DNA of 64,000 bases from Enterococcus faecalis (GTDB taxonomy: Bacteria; Bacillota; Bacilli; Lactobacillales; Enterococcaceae), in assembly GCF_029024925.1 (NCBI RefSeq), contig NZ_CP118962.1, positions 1,210,001 through 1,274,000 on the forward strand, written 5' to 3'. Under the pieces are notes generated by a model. The model was not told the origin of the DNA and did no database searches. It worked only from the letters and a program-made list of their open reading frames with translations. Shown piece by piece: positions 27,327-35,062 of the stretch. Each line of letters starts with the position of its first letter. Position 1 is the first letter of the stretch. The translations under genes were made by a program, and so were the position numbers.

Positions 27327-28428
27327 GACATTGATTCGACGTTTCAATGACTATTGTCCCGAGTGGCTAGCTGAAACGGGAGATCCTGTGGGCTTGCACA
27401 TTGGTACGTTAGATAAACCAATTGAAAATGTGATGGTTACCTTAGATGTTCGTCCTGAGGTCGTTGCAGAAGCAATTGAGAAGCAGGTTGATTTAATTAT
27501 TGCGAAACACCCACCTATTTTCCGCCCAGTTAAGCGATTAACCACAGATAATTTTCAAGAAAAAATGTACGCTGATTTATTAAAACACGATATTGCTGTT
27601 TACGCAGCGCATACTAATATGGATATTATTGACAATGGGCTAAATGATTGGTTTTGTGAATTATTGGGAATTAAACAGACCACCTTTTTAACTAAAACAC
27701 ATACTGTTCCTTATAAAAAATTAGCCGTTTTTGTGCCAATTGATGAAGCTCCGCAAATGAGAGAAGCTTTAGGTCTAGCTGGCGCCGGGTCTCAAGGTGA
27801 TTATTCTAAAACAAGTTACTCTTTAATTGGAACAGGACGTTTTACACCAACACAAGGAGCAAATCCCACGATTGGCGAAATTGGTCAAGAAAGTGTCGTC
27901 CAAGAAGCAAAAATCGAAGTGATTTTCCCTGAAACTAAGCAAGAACAAGTTCTTGCAGCTATGTTACAGGCGCATCCTTATGAAGAACCGGCGTATGATG
28001 TTTATACCATTGAAAATCAATCAAAAGAATTTGGTTTAGGTCGGGTTGGAGTATTAGACAAGCCTGTGAGACTCTCTGATTTTGTACAGCAAGTCAAGGA
28101 AGCTTTCCAATTGGACGGCTTGCGGGTCATTGCAAAAGATGATACTAAAATGATTCAACGGGTAGCCATTTGTGGTGGAAGTGGTGAAAAGTTCTATCAT
28201 GATGCATTACGTAAACAAGCCGATGTCTATATTACTGGTGATGTGTATTATCATACGGCACATGACATGATTGCTGAAGATTTACCAGTTATCGATCCTG
28301 GTCATTACATTGAAGCGCTTTGTAAGCCAAAACTTGTGGAATTAATGAATCAATGGAAACAAGAAAATGAGTGGGCTGTATCCATTTTTGAATCAGAAGC
28401 GAATACCAACCCATTTCGTTTTAAATAA
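27310..28428 (+). CDS. NIF3/DUF34 family metal-binding protein
   Basis: A 372-residue protein of the NIF3-like (YqfO) family, which binds two metal ions in a toroid hexamer. Visible are VTLDVRPEV, IIAKHPPIF, AAHTNMD near 100 and the C-terminal ITGDVYYHTAHDMI with DPGHYIE. A PII-like insertion (about 130-230, ending HPYEEPAYDVY) is present as in long Firmicute members. Annotated elsewhere as GTP cyclohydrolase 1 type 2, but the physiological role is unsettled. Start ATG at 27310 follows GAGGAGGTG. It overlaps trmK and ends 29 bases before pepT. Confidence 0.88.
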   Translation: MAVNGKTLIRRFNDYCPEWLAETGDPVGLHIGTLDKPIENVMVTLDVRPEVVAEAIEKQVDLIIAKHPPIFRPVKRLTTDNFQEKMYADLLKHDIAVYAAHTNMDIIDNGLNDWFCELLGIKQTTFLTKTHTVPYKKLAVFVPIDEAPQMREALGLAGAGSQGDYSKTSYSLIGTGRFTPTQGANPTIGEIGQESVVQEAKIEVIFPETKQEQVLAAMLQAHPYEEPAYDVYTIENQSKEFGLGRVGVLDKPVRLSDFVQQVKEAFQLDGLRVIAKDDTKMIQRVAICGGSGEKFYHDALRKQADVYITGDVYYHTAHDMIAEDLPVIDPGHYIEALCKPKLVELMNQWKQENEWAVSIFESEANTNPFRFK

Positions 28429-28457
28429 AAAAATGAAGATTAAAGGAGTGTTCTTTT

Positions 28458-29687
28458 ATGTATGAAAATCTATTACCTCGTTTTTTACGCTATGTGAAAA
28501 CAGAAACACGCTCAGATGCAACTAGCACAACGACACCATCAACACAAACACAAGTAGCCTTTGCACAAACCTTAAAAAAAGAATTAGAAGAATTAGGAAT
28601 GAGCGATGTTATTTATAACGAAACAAATGGTTTTGTGATTGCTACGTTACCTAGTAACGTGGAGAAAGACGTTCGTTCAATCGGCTTTATTGCCCATATG
28701 GATACCGCTGATTTTAATGCAGTGAATGTTTCTCCGCAAATTGTTGAGAACTATGACGGAGAATCAACGATTCCTTTAGATAAAGAAGGCAAATTCACTT
28801 TAAATACGAAAGACTTTCCTAACTTAAAAAATTATCGTGGTGAAACACTTATCACAACAGATGGTACCACTTTATTAGGGGCTGATGATAAATCAGGTAT
28901 TGCGGAAATAATGACAGCCATGGAATATTTAATTAATCACCCAGAAATTAAACATGGCACCATTCGTGTGGCTTTCGGTCCTGACGAAGAAATTGGTGTA
29001 GGTGCCGACAAATTTGATGTCGCTCAATTTAACGTGGATTTTGCTTATACAATGGATGGCGGACCAGTAGGTGAATTACAATTTGAAACGTTTAATGCGG
29101 CGCAAGCAGAAATTACAATTCAAGGGAAAAACGTTCATCCAGGAACAGCAAAAAATACAATGATTAATGCGTTACAATTAGGAATTGATTTCCATAATGC
29201 CTTACCTGCTGACGAAGTTCCAGAAAAAACAGCAGGTGAAGAAGGCTTTTATCATTTAGCAGCGTTTGCTGGAACGCCAGAAGAAGCTACAATGACGTAT
29301 ATTATTCGCGATCACAATCGCGAGATTTTTGAAGCACGTAAAGCTAAAATTAAAGAAATTCAGCAAACATTGAATGCACCATTTGATGAAGAACGAATCA
29401 AAGTTGATTTATTTGATCAATACTATAATATGCGAGAAGTGATTGAAAAAGATATGTCCATTGTCGAAATTGCTAAACAAGCAATGGAAGAATTGTCAAT
29501 TCAACCAATTATTGAACCTGTTCGCGGTGGAACGGATGGCTCAAAAATTTCTTATTTAGGGATTCCCACACCAAATATCTTTGCTGGTGGCGAAAATATG
29601 CATGGCCGTTTTGAATTTGTTTCATTACAAGCCATGGAAAAAGCGACCAATGTGATTATTAAAATTGCTGAATTAAATGCAAAATAA
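28458..29687 (+). CDS. pepT: Peptidase T (tripeptidase)
   Basis: A 409-residue M20-family zinc aminopeptidase that removes the N-terminal residue of tripeptides in the cytosol. Metal ligands appear in [11 protein letters not shown] (about 78-87), GADDKSG (about 139), PDEEIG (about 173) and MDGG, with the late HGRFEF (about 381). Length is standard. AAAGGAG lies before the ATG. Close behind the NIF3 gene, but probably also able to be read alone; a hairpin follows. Confidence 0.95.
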   Translation: MYENLLPRFLRYVKTETRSDATSTTTPSTQTQVAFAQTLKKELEELGMSDVIYNETNGFVIATLPSNVEKDVRSIGFIAHMDTADFNAVNVSPQIVENYDGESTIPLDKEGKFTLNTKDFPNLKNYRGETLITTDGTTLLGADDKSGIAEIMTAMEYLINHPEIKHGTIRVAFGPDEEIGVGADKFDVAQFNVDFAYTMDGGPVGELQFETFNAAQAEITIQGKNVHPGTAKNTMINALQLGIDFHNALPADEVPEKTAGEEGFYHLAAFAGTPEEATMTYIIRDHNREIFEARKAKIKEIQQTLNAPFDEERIKVDLFDQYYNMREVIEKDMSIVEIAKQAMEELSIQPIIEPVRGGTDGSKISYLGIPTPNIFAGGENMHGRFEFVSLQAMEKATNVIIKIAELNAK

Positions 29688-29697
29688 ATGAGGTACT

Positions 29698-29746
29698 CAA
29701 TAGGAAAGTAAGAAAACGGGCAACCGAGAACTTACTTTCCTGTTGT
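29698..29746 (+). terminator. Hairpin downstream of pepT
   Basis: CAATAGGAAAGTAAG pairs with CTTACTTTCCTGTTG around an 18-base loop. The following sequence is only weakly T-rich. Confidence 0.6.
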
Positions 29747-29832
29747 AGTTTCATGAGTCATTGAAAAAATTTTTGCAATTAGAATCAGAACAAGGTATCC
29801 TAGTACAGTAACTAGTTAGGAGGCCAGAAAGA

Positions 29833-30099
29833 ATGCTTCAGTGGATAGTAATCATTTATTTCCTCGTCATTAATTTAGTATTGTTTAGTATGATGGGTTA
29901 TGATAAAAAACAAGCAAAACGTGGGAACTGGCGTATTCCAGAACGCCGCTTATTGACGATAGGACTTGTCGGTGGCGGTCTAGGTGGGCTAATGGGACAA
30001 AAGAAATTTCATCATAAAACCCAAAAACCAGTTTTTGCATTGTGTTATTCAATTGGCGTAATCGCGATGATTAGTTGCATCTATCTAACGTTTAAGTAA
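29833..30099 (+). CDS. DUF1294 small membrane protein
   Basis: An 88-residue protein of the DUF1294 family: N-terminal helix, the conserved MGYDKKQAKRGNWRIPERRLL segment start (MGYDKKQA, RIPERRLL), GGGLGGLMG and KFHHKTQKPVF, then a C-terminal helix. Function unknown throughout the family. TTAGGAGG precedes the ATG, and the flippase-like gene follows after 19 bases. Confidence 0.82.
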   Translation: MLQWIVIIYFLVINLVLFSMMGYDKKQAKRGNWRIPERRLLTIGLVGGGLGGLMGQKKFHHKTQKPVFALCYSIGVIAMISCIYLTFK

Positions 30100-30118
30100 G
30101 AACAAAAAAGGAGAAGCG

Positions 30119-31147
30119 ATGAAAGGAAAAGTAAAAATTGGCTTAAATATGTTGTTAATGATTATCGTTTTAGGCGTAATCTTTTATGTCATGGATAATT
30201 CATTAAGTGATATTTTTGCTCAACTGATGGAAACGAGTTGGCTGGTGCTGATTGCTGTTATTTTTTTTGGTGTAGTTTATCAATTTGCAGAAGGGCGCTC
30301 AATCAAGGAAATAGCTCGTTATTTTAACAAAGACTTTACAACAGTGGATGGTTTTTTTACTTCTTGTTATGTAGCATTTTATCGGATTATTTCATTTGGC
30401 ACGGGAACCTTGCTTTCAGAAATTTATTTTTATAAGAAAAAGGGAATTCCTGTTTCTAAAAGTGTGGGGATAACGGCATTACATATGATTATGTACAAAG
30501 CAGCTGTGATTTTTTTAGCAATTATTGGTTTGATTATTCAATTTTCCCTGTTTTATGAAAATGCGCCTAAGATGATTCCATTCATTTTAGCAGGTGTTAT
30601 TTTAACATTAGTAATAATTGCAGCATTACTTATTTTATCTAGTAGCTTAAAGTTGCAAGTTTTATTGGTTAAGTTTGCCAATCGTTGGTTTAAACGACCA
30701 AAACTAAGAGATTGGGTGGATAATTGTAATTTACAAATCTATTCCTTGCGGGCAGCTGTCCAAACAATTACACAAGATCACTCAGCGTTGCTTCGAATCT
30801 TTTCATGGAATGTATTTAAATTATTATTTTGGTACATTATTCCTTACATTGTTTTAGTAGAAAATCACCCGAATATTGATTTATTATTAGTGATGTCCTT
30901 TACCAGTTTTGCTGTTATTCTTTCAGGAGTTATTCCGACACCTGCTGGCATTGGTCCATTTGAATTTGTTTACTTATTGTTGTTTAAACCATTGGTCGGC
31001 AATGTTGATGCTGTAGCATCTGTTTTACTGTATCGATTTGGTAGCTTTGTGTTACCCTTTTTGATTGGCTTGGTTTATGTCGCCATTGAGAAACGAAAAT
31101 CATTACGCATTGAGATTGAAGAAATAAAACGTCAAACAGATGAATAA
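30119..31147 (+). CDS. Lysylphosphatidylglycerol synthase TM-like (UPF0104) membrane protein
   Basis: A 342-residue membrane protein with about eight helices. It carries the UPF0104/flippase-like signature near the C terminus (IPTPAGIGPFEFVY) and an EGRS motif near 60 in the second helix pair. It matches the membrane half of MprF but has no aminoacyl-transferase domain, so it may move lipids across the membrane rather than make lysyl-lipid. AAAGGAGAAGCG precedes the ATG. A strong terminator follows. Confidence 0.78.
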   Translation: MKGKVKIGLNMLLMIIVLGVIFYVMDNSLSDIFAQLMETSWLVLIAVIFFGVVYQFAEGRSIKEIARYFNKDFTTVDGFFTSCYVAFYRIISFGTGTLLSEIYFYKKKGIPVSKSVGITALHMIMYKAAVIFLAIIGLIIQFSLFYENAPKMIPFILAGVILTLVIIAALLILSSSLKLQVLLVKFANRWFKRPKLRDWVDNCNLQIYSLRAAVQTITQDHSALLRIFSWNVFKLLFWYIIPYIVLVENHPNIDLLLVMSFTSFAVILSGVIPTPAGIGPFEFVYLLLFKPLVGNVDAVASVLLYRFGSFVLPFLIGLVYVAIEKRKSLRIEIEEIKRQTDE

Positions 31148-31151
31148 GGTA

Positions 31152-31194
31152 GAACGAGAAAAAGAGCGACTCTTTTTCTCGTTCTTTTTTTTTA
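31152..31194 (+). terminator. Terminator before the molybdenum island
   Basis: AACGAGAAAAAGAG pairs perfectly with CTCTTTTTCTCGTT around CGA, followed by a long T run. Confidence 0.9.
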
Positions 31195-31201
31195 AAAGGA
31201 A

Positions 31202-31229
31202 TTGACTTGTACGAGGGATGTCTTATAAT
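31202..31229 (+). promoter_or_regulatory. Promoter of the mobA-formate dehydrogenase run
   Basis: TTGACT (31202-31207), 16-base spacer, perfect TATAAT (31224-31229), about 58 bases before mobA. Confidence 0.65.
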
Positions 31230-31287
31230 AGACTTAATACATGACTAAAAAATATTTTTTTGAACTAATAAAAATTATGGTAAAGGG

Positions 31288-31863
31288 GTGGCGAAAATTA
31301 TTGCTGATTGTACAGCAGTGCTGTTATGCGGCGGGAAAAGTTCACGGATGGGATTTGATAAAGCATTATTGAAAATTCAAGGCCAATACGTGATCTTGCA
31401 AACAGCTGAAAAGTTAATGGAACTGTTCGAAGAGGTTATTTTAGTAACGAATGATAGTCAAAAATTTCCTAAGGCGTTTAGAAAATGCACAATCATTCAA
31501 GATATGTATCTTGGAAAGGGGCCATTAGGTGGGATTGTGACAGCAATGAACTATACTCAGAAAGCTGAAGTGTTTGTAATTGCCTGTGATATACCAACTT
31601 TTTCTCCTAAACTTGTGTATCAGTTAGCCTCTAAGCGTGGACAAAATCAAGTAACAATCTTTGACTTTGAAGGTCGTCAAGAACCATTATTTGGCTTTTA
31701 TCGATGTTCTTGTTTACCAACATTTCAAAAACAGCTTGCGCAAAATAACTATCAGGTTCGCCAAGAATTTGAGCGTCTATCTGTAAAAACGGTGCAACTA
31801 TCAAAAGAGAATCAACTTAAAAATGTCAATCGAAAAGAAGAATTGTCTCAGTGGTATCGATAA
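31288..31863 (+). CDS. mobA: Molybdenum cofactor guanylyltransferase
   Basis: A 191-residue nucleotidyltransferase that adds GMP to molybdopterin to form the guanine dinucleotide cofactor used by formate dehydrogenases. The glycine-rich LLCGGKSSRMGFDKALL (about 13-29) holds the GTP-binding Gly and Lys, and AMNYTQKAEVFVIACDIP matches the catalytic Asp region. Start GTG at 31288 is uncertain because AAAGGGG overlaps it; a rare start slightly downstream cannot be excluded. It opens a run of seven same-strand genes with short gaps or overlaps. Confidence 0.88.
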   Translation: MAKIIADCTAVLLCGGKSSRMGFDKALLKIQGQYVILQTAEKLMELFEEVILVTNDSQKFPKAFRKCTIIQDMYLGKGPLGGIVTAMNYTQKAEVFVIACDIPTFSPKLVYQLASKRGQNQVTIFDFEGRQEPLFGFYRCSCLPTFQKQLAQNNYQVRQEFERLSVKTVQLSKENQLKNVNRKEELSQWYR

Positions 31864-31878
31864 AAAGGAGGAATCGTA

Positions 31879-32703
31879 ATGGATTTTTTCAGTAGTGAAA
31901 AAATAGTTGCAAGCTTAGGTGATAAGGCAGAAATGAAAGGTAAATTATCGTTTGTTCGACTCTGTATTTTAGGCATCATGGCTGGTTTTTGTATTGCACT
32001 GGGTTACTTGGCGTTTATTCGTATCACTGGAACTGCCCCCACAGAATGGGGAAGTTTTAACAACTTTCTGGGTGGAGCTTTATTTCCAGTTGGATTGATA
32101 GCGCTTACTTTTGTTGGTGGTGAGTTAGCAACAGGCAATATGATGGTAATGACATTAGGTGTATTACAGAAAAAGGTTAGAGTGGGCGCTCTTTGTTATA
32201 ACTGGCTAGTTGTTTTATTGACCAATTGTCTAGGCGGATTTCTTGTGGCGTATTTATTTGGCCATATTGTTGGGTTAACTGAAGGTGCGTTTCTGGATAA
32301 AACAGTCGCAGTTGCTCAGGCGAAAATTGCTGATCCACCGATAGTTGCTTTTGTTTCAGGGATTGGCTGTAATATTTTTGTTTGTTTAGCGGTTTATCTC
32401 GGAGCGTTGGCAAAATCATATTTAGGTAAAATGTTTGGCTTATGGTTTCCTGTCATGGTTTTCGTTGTTTGTGGGTTTCAACACGTGGTCGCCAATGCAT
32501 TTATTATTCCAGCGGCAATTTTTTCACAAAGTACCACAATCAGTTGGTGGGATTATTTGCAGAATACATTATGGGTATTTTTAGGCAATGCAGTAGGTGG
32601 CAGTCTTTTTATGGCCGTACCATTGATCTTTATGACAAAACCAACAACTGTCAAACCAAGAGTTGAGAAAACGATTCAGACGGAGGAGCTCTATGGCAAT
32701 TGA
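31879..32703 (+). CDS. Formate/nitrite transporter (FNT) family channel
   Basis: A 274-residue membrane protein with six helices and two FNT half-repeats. GGALFPVGLIALTFVGGELATGN and the later GNAVGGSLFMAVP and FQHVVANAF are FNT signatures. FNT proteins are pentameric channels for formate, nitrite or hydrosulfide. Its place inside a formate dehydrogenase operon argues for formate (FocA/FdhC-like). AAAGGAGG precedes the ATG. The 3' end overlaps the next gene by 11 bases. Confidence 0.9.
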   Translation: MDFFSSEKIVASLGDKAEMKGKLSFVRLCILGIMAGFCIALGYLAFIRITGTAPTEWGSFNNFLGGALFPVGLIALTFVGGELATGNMMVMTLGVLQKKVRVGALCYNWLVVLLTNCLGGFLVAYLFGHIVGLTEGAFLDKTVAVAQAKIADPPIVAFVSGIGCNIFVCLAVYLGALAKSYLGKMFGLWFPVMVFVVCGFQHVVANAFIIPAAIFSQSTTISWWDYLQNTLWVFLGNAVGGSLFMAVPLIFMTKPTTVKPRVEKTIQTEELYGN

Positions 32704-33274
32704 GATACCAAACATGATTCAAATTGGTTCTACTGGTCGGAATAGTGGCAAAACGACATTAGCCGAAGCTCTTATTAAACAGTACCAAGAAGTCTATCCA
32801 ATTTATGGCTTGAAGATTATTACGATTAGTGGTCAACGAGGGGTGTGTCAACGAGGCACAAAAGGATGCGGAATTTGTACCAGTATTACAGCTGGTTATG
32901 AATTAGTAGAAGAGCAAGAGACGATTGGCAATAAAGATACCATGAAATTATTAGCTACAGGCTGTCAAAAAGTTTTTCTATTGAAAGTTTTTCAAGAAAA
33001 TTTGGCGGAAGCCATTCAGCAATTTCTGAAAGCTGTGCCGGCCCAAGCATTAATCATTTGTGAATCAAATTCATTACGTAATGTTGTGCAGCCAGGACTA
33101 TTTCTTATGATGAATAACCAGAATCGCCAAAAAGAATCAGCAAAAAAAGTCATAGATAAAGCCGATTTTTGTTTACTATCTGCTGAAATACCAAAAGAAT
33201 TGCGTATCTATTATCAAGGAGAACAACTTCAAGTTTCACTAAAAAGGGGGAATAAAAAGGAATGTGTGCATTAA
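32693..33274 (+). CDS. MobB-like P-loop protein with a Cys cluster, function unknown
   Basis: A 193-residue protein. Walker A is GSTGRNSGKTT (residues 12-22), and LIICESNSL (about 133) is a likely second nucleotide site. A Cys pattern C-x6-C-x2-C at residues 52, 59 and 62 follows the P-loop, which could hold a metal or an Fe-S cluster. The fold order resembles MobB, the GTP-binding partner of MobA, but MobB lacks this Cys trio as far as I recall. Start ATG at 32693 follows GGAGGAG and overlaps the FNT gene; its end overlaps the NuoE-like gene. Coupling inside the operon suggests a job in cofactor supply or insertion. Confidence 0.6.
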   Translation: MAIEIPNMIQIGSTGRNSGKTTLAEALIKQYQEVYPIYGLKIITISGQRGVCQRGTKGCGICTSITAGYELVEEQETIGNKDTMKLLATGCQKVFLLKVFQENLAEAIQQFLKAVPAQALIICESNSLRNVVQPGLFLMMNNQNRQKESAKKVIDKADFCLLSAEIPKELRIYYQGEQLQVSLKRGNKKECVH

Positions 33275-33750
33275 GCTTAATTGAAAAAGAAGCGATTATT
33301 CTAGAAAACGATGCTGATCCACAACGAATTTTAAATATTTTAATTGAATTACAATTTGCTTCAGAAGAAGGGTATATCGATCAGGAGACAGCTCAATTAG
33401 TTGCAGAGCATCTACATTTAACGGAAGCGCGAGTCTATGAAATCGTCAGTTTTTATGCCATTTTAAAGACGGAACCGCAAGCGAAGTATGTCTTGAAGAT
33501 TTGTAACAGCACACCGTGTCATTATACTGGTGGGGCGATGGTTGCCGAAGTTTTAGAAACCATTTTAGAAGTGCCAGAGAATTAGCCGACCCCAGATGGC
33601 TTATTTATGTATCACAGTATTCCTTGTATCGGCGCTTGTGATTTGGGTCCAGTAATTAAAATTAAGGACACCGTTTTTAGTCAACTAACAGAAGAGAAAA
33701 TTTATCAATTAATTCAACATTTACAAAATGATTGCTATGAAGGACTGTAG
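33262..33750 (+). pseudogene. NuoE-like 2Fe-2S subunit of formate dehydrogenase, interrupted by an in-frame TAG
   Basis: The frame encodes 107 residues, then TAG at 33583-33585, then 54 further codons in the same frame to a stop at 33748-33750. Together they make a 162-residue thioredoxin-like ferredoxin of the NuoE/FdsG family. The [2Fe-2S] ligands are split by the stop: Cys81 and Cys86 (CNSTPC) before it, Cys122 and Cys126 (CIGAC) after it. A truncated product cannot hold the cluster. A single base change of a sense codon explains the stop. It would pass electrons between the FMN subunit and its partner. Confidence 0.85.
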
Positions 33751-33761
33751 GAGGTGAGTCA

Positions 33762-35060
33762 ATGCTTAAGAGAAACCAACCAATGTTATTAGAGAGAATG
33801 GGAAAAATGCAATCTGCGACCGATGTTGCTGAATATTGTAAATACGATGGATTTGATGGTTTAAAAAGAGCAATTTCACTATCGGATGAAGAAATTTTAA
33901 ACGAACTGGATGTTGCTCACTTAAGAGGTCGCGGTGGAGCAGCCTATCCTTTAGGAAAAAAATGGCGCCATCTTTATCATGCAAAAGGAACCACAAAGTA
34001 CATTGTTTGTAATGCTGATGAAGGCGAACCAGGGACCTTTAAGGATAAAGTACTTTTATCTGAAGATCCATTGAGTGTGATTGAAGGAATGATCATTGCT
34101 GGTTATTTATTTTCAGCAAAAGCAGGTTATATTTATATGCGAGGAGAATATCGCAGAATCCAAAAAACATTTCAAGAAGCACTGGATAATGCACGACAAG
34201 CTGGCTTTTTAGGGGAAAACATTTTAGGAATTGAAGGATTCAATTATGATATTACGATTATTTCTGGTGCTGGCGCCTATATTTGTGGGGAAAATTCAGC
34301 ACTTTTAAATTCAATTGAAGGAAAAACGGGGCGGCCGCGTGTTAAACCACCACACTTAGCAGATGTTGGTTTATATTTGCAACCAACATTAGTAAATAAT
34401 GTTGAATCATTTGCAAGTGTTCCTGTAATTTTACGAGAAGGTGGACAAACCTTTTTAGAGATGGGTACTGCCGATGGTGGCGGAACAAAGCTAATTTGTT
34501 TGTCTGGACATATTAAAAATCGGGGCTTATACGAGGTCAACCTTGGAACACCATTAGAAGAAATAATTTATGGCGAGCAATACGGCGGAGGCTCTGCAAC
34601 TGGTCGATCATTAAAATTTATTCACTTCGGTGGACAATCCGGTCCAATTGGTGCTGTCGCAACGTTAAGGGATTGTTTGTATTCCTACGAAGATTTATGG
34701 GCCCATGACTTATCTGTCGGCTCTGGTGCAATTGTAGTAATGGATGATTCAGTCAATGTTGTGGACTATTTAGTACACGTGGCGGCCTTTTTTGCTCATG
34801 AGTCCTGTGGTAAATGCACCCCTTGTCGATTGGGAACAACTAGGATTTTGGAATTATTGAGTAAATTCAATCGGAACGAGGCAACAGCTAGTGATTTGCC
34901 ACGATTGGAAAAGATGCTCACGCATGTCACGCGATTATCAGCTTGTGGTTTGGGCCAATCCGTCGCAAATCCAATGAAGAGTGCATTGGCTTTGTTTCCA
35001 GAAGAATTTGAAACGACTGCTGAAACAGAAATCTATGCCACTAGCAAAGGAGGTTGGTAA
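33762..35060 (+). CDS. NuoF-like FMN/NADH-binding subunit of formate dehydrogenase
   Basis: A 432-residue protein of the NuoF/FdsB/HoxF family. LRGRGGAAYPLG (about 54) is the NADH-binding glycine-rich loop, NADEGEPGTFKD (about 85) and CGENSALLNSIEG (about 172) belong to the FMN site, and SCGKCTPCRLGTTR (about 349) with a later Cys in LSACGLG bind a [4Fe-4S] cluster. It lets formate oxidation reduce NAD+, or the reverse. TAGGAGG precedes the ATG. The stop is two bases from the start of the catalytic subunit. The gene itself is intact. Confidence 0.92.
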   Translation: MLKRNQPMLLERMGKMQSATDVAEYCKYDGFDGLKRAISLSDEEILNELDVAHLRGRGGAAYPLGKKWRHLYHAKGTTKYIVCNADEGEPGTFKDKVLLSEDPLSVIEGMIIAGYLFSAKAGYIYMRGEYRRIQKTFQEALDNARQAGFLGENILGIEGFNYDITIISGAGAYICGENSALLNSIEGKTGRPRVKPPHLADVGLYLQPTLVNNVESFASVPVILREGGQTFLEMGTADGGGTKLICLSGHIKNRGLYEVNLGTPLEEIIYGEQYGGGSATGRSLKFIHFGGQSGPIGAVATLRDCLYSYEDLWAHDLSVGSGAIVVMDDSVNVVDYLVHVAAFFAHESCGKCTPCRLGTTRILELLSKFNRNEATASDLPRLEKMLTHVTRLSACGLGQSVANPMKSALALFPEEFETTAETEIYATSKGGW

Positions 35061-35062
35061 AA

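Noticed and set aside
33583-33585. Pyrrolysine or programmed read-through at the TAG
   Set aside because: No pyl genes or read-through context visible, and such decoding is not known in enterococci; a nonsense mutation is simpler.
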